Shown: positions 44,761-58,050, numbered from the stretch's first letter. The stretch: 64,000 nucleotides of DNA from Marsupella aquatica (GCA_973895155.1 OZ316897.1:9548001-9612000); one strand, 5' to 3'. Notes: a model not told the origin generated them from the sequence alone. Program-made: numbers and translations.

Positions 44761-46600
44761 ACCCCCAAAACTCAAGCTAAAGCTCTATTTTAGGGTTTTG
44801 TGGCCCATAATTTTCTATTACCACAATGTTACTCTATTCTAACCCGGGTTCTTGCTAACAGGTTCACATGAGAGATATATGGTTCACCTCCATTGAGGCT
44901 ATGTCTAGGGGAACACACAAGAGCTTTACTACATTCTACCTGTCAGCCATACCAAGCCTACTAAGCCCATTCAAGCTCTCCAAGAATGCTCCTCCTAGCA
45001 CCTAGCTCGTTCCCTCAACAATGAGCATGAGTCTCCAAGAGGAGCTCTCCCTTGTCCCTCTATATACTAGAGACCCCGGGGTCCTCACTTATTTCTTTTC
45101 TACCCATCACGCGAAAGTAAGGGGTTGCGTATTGGGTTGAGAGGAATACTTTTAAATTTTCGTGGAAGAACATTAGGGATTTTAAAATCCAATTTTGAGA
45201 ATTATAAGAGAAGATAGGATTTTAGAAATGATTTTTGGGAATATTTTAAAAATACTCCAAAAAGATAGGGGTAGAAAAATTGCTTAAAAAACTTTAACTT
45301 CTTATATTTTAGGGTGTTTAATAGTTAAAAACGTCAAGCTATTATGAGACCCCCTATAGAGTGAGGCCCCCGAGCTAGCGACTAGAGTTGTCGCTAATCC
45401 TTAATTTTGATTAGCCTAAGTAAGCCAAGTTAACCCAAGACTAGAATTAACCCTTACAAGCAGGAACAAAGTGAGAGACCGAACCCAACGTCATGGGTTG
45501 CAGAGGGTGCTCGGTTAGGGTAGAAATTAGTTTGTGGACCCCTTGGCTAATAAAATCAGGGGGAAGAGTCTATTTGAGCTGTCTCCATTTTTTATCTCCG
45601 AAAATCTCGTCCGTCCATTATAATGGCCAATCTATGGCTCAAAAGAAAGATCTCAAATAGATCTATGGATGGGTTCTGTCCGTTTTGCAAATGGGTAAAT
45701 ATTTTTCAAATGAAAAATTAAACAAATCCAAGCCTTCCTAGCCGTTGATTTTGTTGATTTTACAATCTTTGCCGTCCATTTTGTAATGCCTCTAGAAATC
45801 TTATTCATCCATGTTAGAAGGCGATCTAGGGTGCAAAAGAAAGATCTCAATGAGATCTATGACTGGATATTTTTTGTTCTGAGAATGAATAAATAGTTGA
45901 GTATAAAATTCGATGAACTTTCAAGATTCCAACCATTCCTCCTCCCTGATCCTGGGTTTCTATGTGCTCTTCCCAACATTAATGGCCATACAATACGAGA
46001 GGTCCTTACATACCGGGAGTTGTGGTTTAACAAGGAAGTTATCAAGTTAGTTATTAGTCATTATTTATTATATGAAAAATACTTTTTATAAATCTTTGAA
46101 TTTAAGTTTTAAAATTGGAAATGTAACTAAAACTGTTACATAGTGACAGTTTTAATCTTCTTGCTCTTTGCATTTCCAATATTTTTACTTTTCTTTTTAC
46201 GACATGGCGTCCCAAAATTTACACCCAAATTGACACAAACACGAATGAAAACTATAAGTTTGATTCACAAAATCGACAAGTCTTGTTTGTTGCAGTTGTT
46301 GTTGACATGGCACGCTGTGGTGCCAGGAATTTTGGAAGGGACCTCTAGTGGGGTCCGTAAATAGGGATGACGGTAGATCTGATATTGATACTTGGTTGGA
46401 TATAGATCAACTAATTGTTTCAATCTGATACTGGTACTTGGTTGGATATTGATCGCCAGATTGTTTCAAAATAACAAGACTTAATTTGCTTTCCTCGTTG
46501 TGGAAAAAAGATGACAAAATTGTAATCAAACTAAAAAGGGTGGCAAAGTATGTATTTGGTCAAAGAAGATGACAATGTCATAAATATCTATTTTAGTGCC
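44761..46600. other. Gene-free stretch with one dispersed repeat copy
   Basis: No gene was recognised. The segment around 45330-45400 (TTATGAGACCCCCTATAGAG) is the relative of 15628-15670. GATACTTGGTTGGATAT is doubled at 46387 and 46435, and AGAAAGATCTCAA(A/T) with a GATCTATG flank is doubled at 45642 and 45838. Confidence 0.45.
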
Positions 46601-46609
46601 TGGGTCCCT

Positions 46610-47228
46610 TTCTTCTACTCTTCCTCCTCACTACATAGGTAGGGGGGAACACCAACTATGTTACCAGAGTTTCAGACTCTCAAAATGTGGCTTTCCTCTT
46701 CCACCTTACTACATAGGTAGGGCAGAAAAAGTGGACGCTATTGGAGTTTCAAACTCTCAAAATGGGTCTTTTCTTCCTCCTCATTACATAATTAGAGGAG
46801 AAACACAAACTATGCTATTGAAGTTTCAAACTCTCAAAATGGTGCTTTTCTCTTCCTCCTCATTACCTAGGAAGGGAAACAATGCTATCAGAAGTTTCTA
46901 GCTCTCAAAATGGGGCTTTACTCTTCCTCGTCACTACATAAATAGGGGAGAACGCCAAACTATGCTATCAGAGTTTCCAACTCTCAAAATGGTGCGTTAC
47001 TCTTCCTCAGGTAGGGGAGAAAGGCAAACCATGCCATAGGAGCTTTCAAACTGTCAAAATGGGCCTTTACTCGTCCTCCTCATTACATAGGCAGGGAGAA
47101 CGAAAACTTATCCTATCAAAATTTCCAAAACTCTCAAAATGGGCCTTTTTCTCCTCCTCAGTACACAGGTAGAGGAGAAAGATAAACCATGCTATCGGAG
47201 TTTCAAACTTTGAAATGGGGCTTTACAA
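46610..47228. repeat. About 80-bp tandem array, roughly eight copies, upstream of the THO1 gene
   Basis: Each copy has CTCTTCCTCCTCATTACATA followed by GGTAGGGGAGAA, then AAACTATGCTATCAGAGTTT followed by CAAACTCTCAAAATGGGGCT. Copies start near 46613, 46695, 46765, 46850, 46920, 46998, 47066 and 47150. The array ends about 490 nt before the THO1 start codon and may abut its promoter. Confidence 0.85.
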
Positions 47229-47229
47229 A

Positions 47230-47719
47230 CTACTGTGTTGTCCCTTGAAACTTGCGAACGCAGTGAAGAATTCGTTCATGAAGTTCTCCGTGCAATGCAT
47301 TGAGCCTCGAGCTTTTATGGTAGATTTGATTTGATCGATCCGGAGGGCGCACAAGCGAAGGGTACAACGGAGAAGGAAACATCCCGAATGTGAGATTTCT
47401 TCGGAATCGTGTGAATTGATATTGCCGGATTTGGCGAAGGTGAGATGCCTGAATTCTTTCTATCTTTGCGCATTTTTAATTGATAGAGGGAGCTGGCGAT
47501 AGGAATTTTCTATGGGAGAGGAGATTTTGGATTAGAGCTTACAGTCTGTGAACAGGCAGAGGAGGAGGAGGAGGAGGAGGAGGAGGAGGAGAGCAAGAAG
47601 GAAACTGGCCTGGTCTTGGTGCTCCAGACAGACATGGTGCAATATCTGCAATCTCTACAAACAGAGGCGGTGGTTTTCTCCTCCGTTGTATTGATCATCC
47701 ATCGAGTGCGGTCTTCGGT
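47230..47719 (+). promoter_or_regulatory. THO1 upstream region
   Basis: This is a unique-sequence interval between the tandem array and the THO1 ATG. It must contain the core promoter and leader. No clear TATA box was seen. It includes a trinucleotide microsatellite (listed separately). Confidence 0.35.
47558..47592 (+). repeat. (GAG)n microsatellite, about 11 repeats
   Basis: An uninterrupted AGG/GAG run lies about 130 nt before the THO1 ATG, probably in its 5' leader. It gives the run of serines in a spurious minus-strand frame. Confidence 0.9.
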
Positions 47720-50700
47720 ATGCGAGGTGTAGACGTGGACAAGAAGAGCAGTATGAAGGGTGGGCGCGATGGAGTTCAAGATGTCTTTAAAGAAGCGATT
47801 GCCAAGCCTGTTCCTACGGCAGAAATAGCGCTGTGGTCAATGCAAGAAGCAATGCGGCCTCAGGTGACTTTTTTGTTGGAGTTCTTTTGTCGGAGAATCC
47901 TGAATCCTGAATACTTTATACAGTCTCTTAAAATCCTTTTTGCAAGATGTTAAAAGGTGAGATGCAGTTCTGAACTAATTGACTGATAATGGCATCTACT
48001 TGGTGGAAGAAGGAATTGGCATATTTACCAAGTAACAAGATTATTTGACCTATATTCAAAGAAGGGCACAAAGTTCTGACGCTTTCAAGTTCTTTTCTAG
48101 AATGTACGTCCAATATGCTCCTAATTACTAGAGGTCAAGTCCCCTTCTGAATTCCCAGGATATGAAGTTCGGAAAGTTTTAAGCATGGGAACGTTTTAAA
48201 TTCACCATGTTACTTTGCGTTGGTTTTGCAGAAGCAAAATGTTTTAATCCAGGATGAGAATCAGGTATTCGAGAACGGTCTACGCACATTGCTCGAGGAG
48301 CTGGTGGTAAGTTCTACAGACAAAGAAATAGTTTTTCTCTTGATCTTACTGAGAAGAAAAGAAACTGATTTTCACTTTCTGCGTCATTTTGCAATAGTAG
48401 TGCTCGATTCGTGCCTCGCACGCTGAGGGACATTAGAGTGCTCGGTTAGGACGAAACCCTAGTAGAGGTTCTCGAAACTTGTCACCCTAACAAGCATGCA
48501 GAAGTAACATCTTCGGATGAATCTCATAGACTTGTTCAACAGATCTCTCAGTTGTAGAAATACATACCTTTGTATGTGAAATAACATATGCAGGACATTT
48601 ACATACAACTCTCATGATTTCTGTGCTATGTCTTTAATGTTTCAGGTGCAAGCAGTGAATGAATCAGTACCTGTAATGCATCTCGGAAGGCTATCTGGAG
48701 GACAAGATGATGGACGTGGTCTCGTCATGCGGCTCCTTGGTCAGCATGACTGTTCCCACGATATGGCGTTTTTGATCTTATTTCCCAACTGTTGTACAAG
48801 GAAGAGATTTTGGGACGATACTGCGCTTTGGCCTGAAGGAGGACTCTGTTAGCTACCCGAGGGAGCTATGCTCGGGCTTCCACTACACGATATGCCTGGT
48901 CCAGCTACTGAAGTACCGTGAAAACGTTTGCACAGATATTGTGCTCTATCTCTGTGAGCGAGGACATGTAGAAGGTGGAATGGTTTTCCAACTACTGGAA
49001 GACCTAACTGAGGTTTCGACTATCAAAGACTGCAAGGAAGTGTTTGGCTACATCGAAGGCAAGCAAGAGACTCTTGGCAAGGTAGACACCCTTGAACGAG
49101 TTCTGTGAAGATCATTGCTCACTAGTAGAAAAGCCTCAAAGCCAAGATATGTTAATTGGGAGGAAATTCGTTTTAAGCTATTCTCAGTTATCGCATTATC
49201 TCATTGTTATTTAAAACTTGATTGCAATGTGTTCGACTCAACAATAGTAACACAGAATGTTTGTGCTTGGGGGTATAAGTTTGTTGATGACTTGAGCCTG
49301 CTTTTCTTCGCATATGATTTCCATAGCAGTTTGCATCAAGTTTTTGGTTTCCCATCAAATTGCATTGATCCGATACCATCTTATTTATTTTGCAGCCTGA
49401 GCTTTTCGGGCGTGGCAAGCTGGTGATGCTAAGAACATGTAATCAGCTCTTGAGGCGTCTTTCTAAGGTGTGCTTCTTGTGTGGATTGCTTATTTCATTG
49501 TCAATTGACTAGATGGCTTGGTTTTGTTCACAATCAGATGTGGCTTGCGAAAATTAAGGTAAGACGCATGAACGCTAAGTTGTGTTTTGAGGATGGTTTG
49601 TGACTAATCATCTTTGCACTGCTTGAATTGTGGGTACCCCAATGTTTCTAGGCCAATGATGTGGTGTTCTGCGGTCGCATTCTCATGTTCCTTGCACATT
49701 TCTTCCCACTATCAGAGCGTTCTGGTAAGTCGCTTGGTATCTGACATACACAATTTCCATCCCTGGCTAAAAGTGTTTTAAGATCGTGCGAATGTACCTG
49801 TATCCAGATTGCGCAGTAATCCCTTTAGGTTCTAAATGTTTCAAGTATCTTACACCTGCCGATGGCAACCCTTGATTCAGCTGTCAACATCAAGGGTATT
49901 TTCAACACATCCAATGAGACAAAGTACGACAAGGATCCCCCTGGCGATGACGGTAAGAGGTTACAACATTTTATGGACCTTGTTCCACATGCTGTCAAAA
50001 ATCGTTCGTGAGATTGTCAATTTTGCTCACGTGGAAAAGTTCTTGGTGGATACCCAATTTTCTGTGTGCCAGATTGCACGAGGGAAAGAAGCCTGTTCTG
50101 AGAAAACTTGTGCATATTGTCGGTTTACAGTGGTCATGCGAAACAGAAGAAAGCTGTTATTGTATTGAGTCCAGAACATCTAGGATTTTTACCTTCCTTA
50201 AAAGTGTTTCTTTAAAGTTGAGACTTATCTAGCAATAATTTATCCTGATGGGGTTTTAACAACGTTTGGCCTCCTTTGAACCTGCTTGGTGACGAATGGT
50301 TATACCAATAGCTTTTGCGTTTCATCTGATGTTCTCGTGGCATGTCTTTGCCCGTCCTTAAAAAGCAGGTTTGTCGATTGATTTTACTTTCTACAAGACG
50401 TTTTGGAGTCTGCAGGTATTTGTTGTGCAAACTTGTCCAAGACACTGAATGACTTCCTTGATGTCCACAGGAACGTTCCAACTGTAGTGTTCAGCTCCTT
50501 TGAATCTGTATTTTCGCTCTTGAGCTAGCAAGATCTCAAGGAGCTGTAGTGCGTATTGGGTTGCTTCACATGGTATTCTGATTCGTCGATATATTCTTCT
50601 GCATTAAAGTAGGCCCTGACTGTAATAAGAATTCTGGTTGGACAGGAGCACTTCTGCAATCCAGCGTATCTCGTTCAATTTCCTGCAAGATGGCAAGCGT

Positions 50701-53605
50701 TTTCAGCAAGTCTCGCGGTAACTCCTTGGCACAGCAGACCAAAAATTACAATGTGCAGGAATTTCTCAATCTACCTCCAATAATGTATTTCCGATGTTTC
50801 GTTTTAAACGAGGTTTGAATCTTTGCTCTGCTTCGTTGCAGACAGTACTGCAGACCTTTGAAGCACAGCCTCTGGGTGACGATGATGAGAGCTCAAGCCA
50901 GCTAGATGAAGGAGATGACGCGACATTTAACATTAAATACCTCACGAGTAGCAACCTTTTGAGTTTAGAGGTGAGGAAGTTTGAAAAATTGTTTCATTTC
51001 AGTAGGATCGCGTTGTTCAAACCAAAAACTAAAGCTGTCTCCTTAAGCGCTAAGAGGAACATAAGAAACCTGCTGTAACTTTTAATGTAAGGCTTCTTCA
51101 TGCCAGAGGATGCTCTATCTTGCAAGAATCAACAGATGCGATTAATATGATGTATTTACCTACCATTGGCACGTGCAGCTCAAAGACCCGGGATTTCGGC
51201 GTCATGTCCTTGTTCAATGCCTCATCGTATTTGACTATCTAAAGGTTTTACCTACCTACCTACTTTGTTCTGTTTTTGAGAGTTGTTTTTCCATTCCTTA
51301 TGTGCTTAGTAGGATTTATCACAGTATGGGTTCCATCATGAGCTATTTGTTTTTGCTAGACCGATTTGGAAGGCTACTCACTCACCCCTTATTTCATATC
51401 CAGACACCAGGGAAGACAGAGAAGGAGGGTCCAAGGGAAAACTTGGTGAGTAAACATTCTATAAGCAATACTACAGAAAGTTCAATTCATCAAGGGAGAT
51501 ATTCTCCAGTTTTGGGAGCACTGTTCTTACGAGTTGTTTTCTGTTACATCCTAGCGAGAAGAAGTCAAGACCCACGAGGAGCACGTGAAGAGGTTGCTAG
51601 AAATCACACCACCAAAGGGGAAAGAGTTTCTTGCGAGTATCGAGCACATTCTCGAGAGAGAGCGAAACTGGGTTCGTATCTGGGTCATTGTACAGCGTCC
51701 AACTAGGTGTCCACGGGCTCAACAAGTCATTAGAATTTAATCCCTCATCTCTCGTTTTATTTTCCCCCGGCAGACGATAAACACTGGGCATTCACACAGA
51801 AGGACCATGTGATATTAATCAATACATGAGGTTAGGAACAACGTTGATACCCTTGATGAATCCGTCAGTTGAATTGTTGTTCTTGATATTTTGCGTTTTT
51901 GAGATTCAGGTCTGGTGGAAACGGGATGGGTGCCAAGCTTTTGAAAGGGTTGTCCATGAGCGCAAGGTCTCCCAAGAGGGCATCAAAAAGAGGTGTTTAG
52001 AAATGGATTTCTCCTTTCATATTATAGATAATTGAATAAGTTGGGGTCTTTCTTAAAATTTGATGATTCAAAAATTCTGAGAAGTTTATAGTCTATACCT
52101 CAAATACGGTTTATGGGGTCTTCAAGGGCATTAATTTTCGATGTGGATGTTCTGATAAACAACAGGCCACGATATAGACTAGGCAACAAGGAGTTGTCAC
52201 AACTATGGAAATGGGCGGAGCAGAATCCTGTATGTTTTTCCTTCTCTAGGGTTGCCGAGAATTTTTCTCCCTTCTGCTTTCTGTTGCTTCCACATGGCTT
52301 CAGAAATGGTATTTCGTCCTTGTCAATTAACTAGCAAAGTATTCTCATGGATTTGCTCTACAATGAATGCTCTCTTTAAGTATATTAGCAATTCATGGTC
52401 AATAATGTGCTCTTATGGACTAAGAGGTCCAGTGCGGCTTGAGGGGTTCATTTACGCAGTGTTTTTATCTGCTGAGCTCACACCAAGATTCAAATTGCTC
52501 CACAGAATGCGCTCACAGATGTACAAAGGTTAAAGGTGCCATCTGTCGCAGATTATTGGAAACCTCTGGCTGAAGATGTAAGTGTGAGATGTTTTGATTT
52601 TACTGCATGAAATGAATGGGAAAAGCTTCAAGTGGCTAGGCACTTCTGATTTCGGCCTCCTCTTAGGCAATCTAACGCTGCGTAGAATTATTGTTGATTC
52701 TTTCTGATTATGAGTTCTCGTTGCAGATGGACCCGGCTGCAGGGATTGAACCTGAATATAGCCACAAAAGGAATCGGGTACTTAACATGATCGTTTCTGC
52801 AAGCTGTACATCTAGCACGATCTCAAACATTGAGTTGTTGGGTGGGGGGGGGGGTGGGGGGGGGGGCGGCGGGGGGCACATATTACTTTTTTGTTCTAAT
52901 GAGATGTATAGCGTTCAAAAACAAAACACTCTAGGGCTTGTTTAATGGACTAATCTGATGTCATCAATTTGAAGGTGTATTGCTGGAAAGGTTTAAGATT
53001 TGCGGCGAAACAAGATCTTGAAGGATTTTCCCGGGTAATGACAGCTAGCGGTTATCCCTATTCACTAAATTATGAAATTGTTTTTCACAGGTTTCGTCCA
53101 CTAAGATTAAAGTAGATGTTGGGCTGGATGAGATTTCGTGAGAGGAAAGACAATTTTAAGCCTTTCGTAAAGAGTCTTGTTCTCGAAGTCACCGGGAAAA
53201 ACTGCTTCAACGCTGACAGGCATAGTGTACTTATGCAGGTTACAGAACTAGGGATTGAAGGTGCTGTTCCACCAGAGATGCTGCCTGCGGAAGTGAGATC
53301 AAAGCTACATGGCAAGAGCTTGGAAAGATCAAAGCAGAAGGGAGCAAAGAAAGATCTGGAGGGAGTTGTATCTATTGTTCAAGCTGATGATACTCAGGTA
53401 AGGTCAAGTAATTTGCCACACTATCCAAAGAATAGCTTGACTGTAAAGAGTATCTCTCTGTAATCTCAGTGATGTTCTCGTTCTGAAATAGGAATTTTCC
53501 ATTTTTCTCTCCGGTTGCTTGCAGACAAATGGCAGCATCGCAGCTGTTGATATGGCTCCGTTCCTGGAGGATACTCAACCGATGGTCACAGATTCTGCAC
53601 CTTAA
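47720..53605 (+). CDS. THO1: THO complex subunit 1 (THOC1/HPR1)
   Basis: Core subunit of the nuclear THO/TREX complex, which couples transcription to mRNA export and feeds small-RNA biogenesis in plants. The 20 exons are 47720-47863, 48232-48306, 48646-48739, 48936-49081, 49396-49467, 49652-49724, 49881-49952, 50369-50415, 50646-50717, 50842-50970, 51179-51244, 51404-51445, 51555-51671, 51910-51992, 52166-52229, 52506-52577, 52727-52777, 52975-53034, 53239-53397 and 53525-53605. They give 572 aa. The family domain is continuous: QDENQVFENGLRTLLEELV, VLYLCERGHVEGGMVFQLLE, KLVMLRTCNQLLRRLSKAND and VVFCGRILMFLAHFFPLSER, TFNIKYLTSSNLLSLELKD, LEITPPKGKEFLASIEHILE, YRLGNKELSQLWKWAEQNP and VYCWKGLRFAAKQDLEGFSR. 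A Lys-rich segment and short tail follow. There is no animal-type death domain. All introns are GT-AG. An inner ATG at 47753 could be the true start. Confidence 0.95.
52839..52876 (+). other. G-rich tract with quadruplex potential in THO1 intron 17
   Basis: About 38 nt with 33 or so G, in runs of seven or more broken by single T or C, lie on the sense strand of the intron 52778-52974. It falls about 60 nt after the donor. Confidence 0.9.
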
Positions 53606-54700
53606 AATGATTCGAGGACGGAAATTGTGTTGAGGGTGGATTCGTGAAAGGTGAAGTCACGCACGGGAAATGGAACCTGTAAGAAAATGAACCGACAAGA
53701 GGCCAATTTATGATTTGACATGCGCTAAGTTGAAGATCGTCAGAGTGAAGCCAACTTTCCCAGATAGAAGCATACGTCAATTACAAAATTGAATCGCAGG
53801 AAGAATTAGATTGTTTTACAGTGGCTTCAAAACGGTCGGACGGAAATCTGAACGCAGGATCTACACTAAACATTTGAACGACCTTCACCTGGAAGAGTGG
53901 TGGAAAGTTGTTACTATTTTTGTTTACCGAAGTGCACTGGTCCTATCAAATTTGTTCCTGCTTCTTTCGTTTCACGTTGGTGTTGATGACTTTGATGTCA
54001 TATCGTATGTCTGCCTAAGGTGCAATGGTTGTGCTTGTGGACAGTGACAGCTCAAGTGCCTGGATAGTCTGGATCCTACTTGACTCTGGAAGTTGTATGT
54101 AACTTCAATGGAATCTTAGGTGGCATATGGAATCGGGAACGTGACAACCACAAAATTGTGGGAAAGTGGACTACACCCAAGGAAGCCGGAACAAATCTGG
54201 TCTCGAGTCGGCATGTGTTGGATGAGATAATGCTCCTAAAACAAAGCGCTGGACATCGTCTGCAGAGACAACCTGTTCTAGCAGACCTTTGTCAAAGGGG
54301 TCCTAGATTTAGTCTCTTAGTTTTTGACAATCGATTAATGTACGTGGACAATTTGTTTAACGGTCACCCTTCAGATGTACCTCCCCCTTCTCCGATTCCA
54401 GTATTCCACTGAAGGGGCTATCGTACTTCCATTGTGGTTAATGAAAGTCGTTTAACTATTAGCAAATAGTTGTTACCTTTTGGATCCGGTTGGGGTGGGG
54501 ACCAAAGTCCAATGATCTGGTGTAAGGCTTGGATCTGCTTGTGATGAATTAGTATAATGAGTTTCTCTCATGTGGTGATCTTATGCTATCTCCATAGGCG
54601 TCACATAATTCTCATAGGCCTGTTGCATTATTCTCATCCGTTTCTGCACCCTAGAACAACTCCTTTTAACCTGGAGTAAGTGAAAGATACACCCTTTTTA
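53606..54700. other. 3' flank of the THO1 gene
   Basis: Short plus-strand frames (53811-54047, 54080-54412) have no recognised similarity. They are probably in or beyond the 3' UTR. No other feature was seen. Confidence 0.4.
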
Positions 54701-55790
54701 AAAATAAAAAGCTGAAAATTGACTTCCTTCAATGCTTCTAACTCTTGCATGTAGCATTTCACGAATTTTTTCCACATTTGAAATCCATGCTCGTTCTGAG
54801 GGAGCGGTGTTTTGAGGCTAGCTCAAGGTCATGATCAAGTCACAATCACCAGCAGAATTTTAACCCAACTACTGTAGGTTATTAAAATTGAACTTCTGTT
54901 CCTAAATCATCCACGTGTTTGACTTTTAAACTGTGATTCACCTCCTAGAACTTGTTTAGAGGCTGTTGGGTCCTGGGTGAATTGTTCAGCTCTAATTTCA
55001 CTCAAAGCCCTCAACCAAGTCTCCTCTTTAGCCTGTTTCAACAGTTCAGGCTCAGGGGCACTGAAGAACGCACACTGTACAGATAAGTGTGACTCACAAA
55101 TTTGAGAGCATAAAGTTTTGGGCTACCTTCACGAATTAGTTTTACCTACACTAATTCTGTTATAATGCTGCATTGTGTGATAACACTAAATCCTTGCAGA
55201 TGAATTAGTGTTACTTTGTAGTCAAATCATCTCCGGATCACATTTACCAAATAAGTGTTACTAACACTATTTTTTTAGTAAAACAAGTTGTTGCATTAAC
55301 ACTAAACAGGGTGAATAGTGTACGTCTTGGAATATACTAACTTGAATGAAATTTCTCAGCCTAGCTTCATTTTTATTGGCAGTGGTTTAGGGTGGTAGTG
55401 TTTAAGGGGATCCACCTATCAAAAATTTGTTTTAGAAGTCATAAATTCAAAAGTGGCATTCATAATATTCTTATGGTTGCGTATCTCCCTAAGGCCTTAT
55501 CTATCCTTGGGTATGTCCGTGCAAGGGAGCAACTTGTGAGAATTATAAAATTCCCTCAAGTTTGCCTAATTTAAAAAATACACATGATTCTGCCATTGTT
55601 CCTTCAGCCACTCATGAGAAATGCCTTTGAGAGGAAGAAAAGGAGTTGCAACAAAACTGCACCAACCAGATTTCTGGGTAGAGAGCTTTGTGTTAGAAAA
55701 TCAATTAAACTTTCTAAAATTCAATGAAAAGTCTCTTGTTATTAATTTCAAACTTATAAGTGTTTGTGTAATTTTGGCAGCTTCTAGGGG
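54701..55790. other. Gene-free stretch with AGTGTTAC motif cluster
   Basis: About 55075-55325 holds many AATTAGTGTTAC/GTGTTACTAACACT/AACACTAAA motifs, like the cluster at 42050-42290. No gene was recognised. Confidence 0.4.
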
Positions 55791-55799
55791 GTATTTTTC

Positions 55800-56230
55800 T
55801 CCTTCATAAAATGCACTGGAAGCCCACAAAATCACCCTGAAAAATAATGACCCTGCTCTCTTACATTCTTCACGAACCAAAGATATATAAATCACATTGC
55901 CAAATAATAAAAAGCTTCAAACATGGCTACAAGATCACAAAGGCAGGAGACTCAATAAAATGGAGAAGCCCCCCGGAAGACCAAAAAGCCAACAAGTCTG
56001 AGAGCCCAGACAAAGGCCGAAAGGAACTAAAGAAGTATTGAACACTGAACTGAAAAGGTTTGTAAAACTCAAAGCATAAGAGAGCCACTACAAGGACTTT
56101 ACCTAGACGCCCAAATACAATGAAGCCACAACAAGATTGATATATAGTAGAGGCCATCAACTTTGGGCAAGTCCATGCAAATGTTGCACAGTGATAGAAC
56201 AAGAAGTGGAGTACATAAGAAGAATTTTCG
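55800..56230 (-). mobile_element. Possible LINE 3' remnant
   Basis: The minus strand is T/G-rich with TTTCGGCCTTTGTCTGGGCT, CTTGTTGGCTTTTTGGTCTT and TTTTATTGAGTCTCCTGCC, and ends in AT-rich, TTTATTATTTGG-type sequence. The style matches the better-supported minus-strand LINE end at 24445-24845, but a terminal poly(A) is not clear and there is no coding remnant. Confidence 0.3.
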
Positions 56231-56309
56231 TGAAATTTTTTTATTCGTTTAAAAATAGCTGGAAATAAAATATTTTAGCATAATCAATTTAGTAAAGCGC
56301 AATTGAAAG

Positions 56310-56945
56310 CTAAGAAAAGGGCCCACAGTTTTAGAGTGAAGCCTCTAGACAGTCAAGGCCAAGATAAGGGCCTATAATCTTAGAAAGAAGCCCATTGAAA
56401 ACTATGACAAGGGCCTACTATCTTAGAGTGAAGCCAATCAAAACTAGGGTGAGGATCTCAAGCCTACTGTGAAGTCCCTGGACCATTGAAAGCTACAATA
56501 AGGGCCTACAATATTAGAGTGAACTCAATCAAAAACTAGTATAAGGGCCTACGGACTAGAGTGAACTCGCTAGACCATTGAAAGCTATGATATGGGCCTT
56601 AGCTTAGAGTGAATCCACTTGAAAACTGGGATGAGGGTCGGCAGTCCAATTGAACTATTGAAGCCTCTAGACCACTTAAAGCTACAATAAAAGCCTACAA
56701 TCTTCAAGTGTCTGATCAAAAACTAGAATAAGTGCCTACGATCTAGAGTGAAGTCTCTAGACCATCCAAAGCTCTGACAAGGGCCTACGATCTTGGAATG
56801 AAGTGTCTAGACCATAATAAAGCTACCATGTGGGCCTACTATCTTAGAGTGAAGCCAACAGAAAACTAGGACAAGGGCCTACTGTGTAAAGTGAGACTAG
56901 AATAAGGGCCTAGGGTATAGAGTGAAGTATCTAGAGAGTGACTAT
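56310..56945. repeat. About 60-65-bp tandem array, about ten copies
   Basis: Units carry AAGGGCCTACAATCTTAGAG followed by TGAAGCC and TCTAGACCATTGAAAGCTA or AATCAAAAACTAG. The two alternating half-units suggest a dimeric period of about 120-130 bp in places. Confidence 0.8.
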
Positions 56946-57059
56946 GGGCAAAGCTAAGGTTGGGGATGGGACTGGAAATAGGCAGGATCACACTCACCAT
57001 CTGTTTAAGCATTGAGGCTACCATCTTCCCCCAAACATGGCGTTGTATTCAGGGCTGTC

Positions 57060-57680
57060 TATTTTAATAATGTGCCTTGGTCATTGCATTCAAGTTTTGA
57101 TTATCTATTTTCATTTTTTGTACTTGCATGGTGTTGTGTTAAAAAAATGGGCAATGTGTTCAAAAATTGAATTGCGTGTTCAAATATTGACATAGTCTTC
57201 AAGTTTTGACCATCTGTTTTCATTTTTTGAACTTGCATGGTGTTGTGTTAAAAAATGGGTATTGTGCTAAAAAGTTGACTTATGTACTCAAATATTGACA
57301 TTGTCATATGATTCATGAATTTTGTACCATTTGTGTTCAATTTAAAATAGTTTAGAGTCAAACCTTGAACACAGCATGCAACTTTGAACACAATGCCCAG
57401 GAGTTGTGTTGGTGTTCAAATGATGAATTTTGTACCTTTGTGCTCAATTTAAAATAGTTTAGAGTCAAAACGTGAGGCTTGTCAAACTGCAAGTGGACCA
57501 TTTGCTTTTCAGCAAAAAAAACAACAAACAAACTAAAACTTGAGGCATTGTGTCGGTCAAATGATGAATTTTGTACCTTTAGTGCTCAATTTTAAATTGT
57601 TTAGAGTCAAAATTTGAACACAAAACTCTAACACAGCATACAACTTACAACTTGAACATAATGCCCGGGCATTGTGTTCG
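57060..57680. repeat. Two adjoining diverged repeats (about 103 bp x2 and about 110-140 bp x3)
   Basis: TGTTTTCATTTTTTG(T/A)AC followed by TTGCATGGTGTTGTGTTAAA begins two copies at about 57106 and 57207. GATGAATTTTGTACC, TCAATTTAAAATAGTTTAGA, GAACACAGCAT and AATGCCC(A/G)GG form three copies at about 57310, 57422 and 57562. Confidence 0.75.
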
Positions 57681-58050
57681 AGTTCAAATGTATATTTGAC
57701 AAGGAACCCAAAAAATCCCATTTTCAGACACAAGGCCATGATGCTATGTTGGGGAGGACACTAGTATTGTTGTTGAATTGTGTATCCAATTTTCTGGAGG
57801 TCCACAGGGACACCATGTTGTTGAACTGTGTGTCCAATTTTTTGGAGGTTCACAAGGACACCAAAATATATTGTCACTGGGCACTATTCAAATATATTGT
57901 CACTATGATAATCTCTCGACAAGAAGTCATTTCAGACGATGAACCAAACCAAATCACATCACCACAGCGAAGTCAAAACTAAACTGAGCAGATCAGAGAT
58001 TGCCGTAGAGATTTCTTGGGCCATCATTCTTCTCTTTGCTCCTCTCCCTT
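57681..58050. other. Short gene-free stretch
   Basis: TTGTTGAA(T/C)TGTGTGTCCAA with TTTTTGGAGGT is doubled at about 57768 and 57818. No gene was recognised. Confidence 0.45.
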
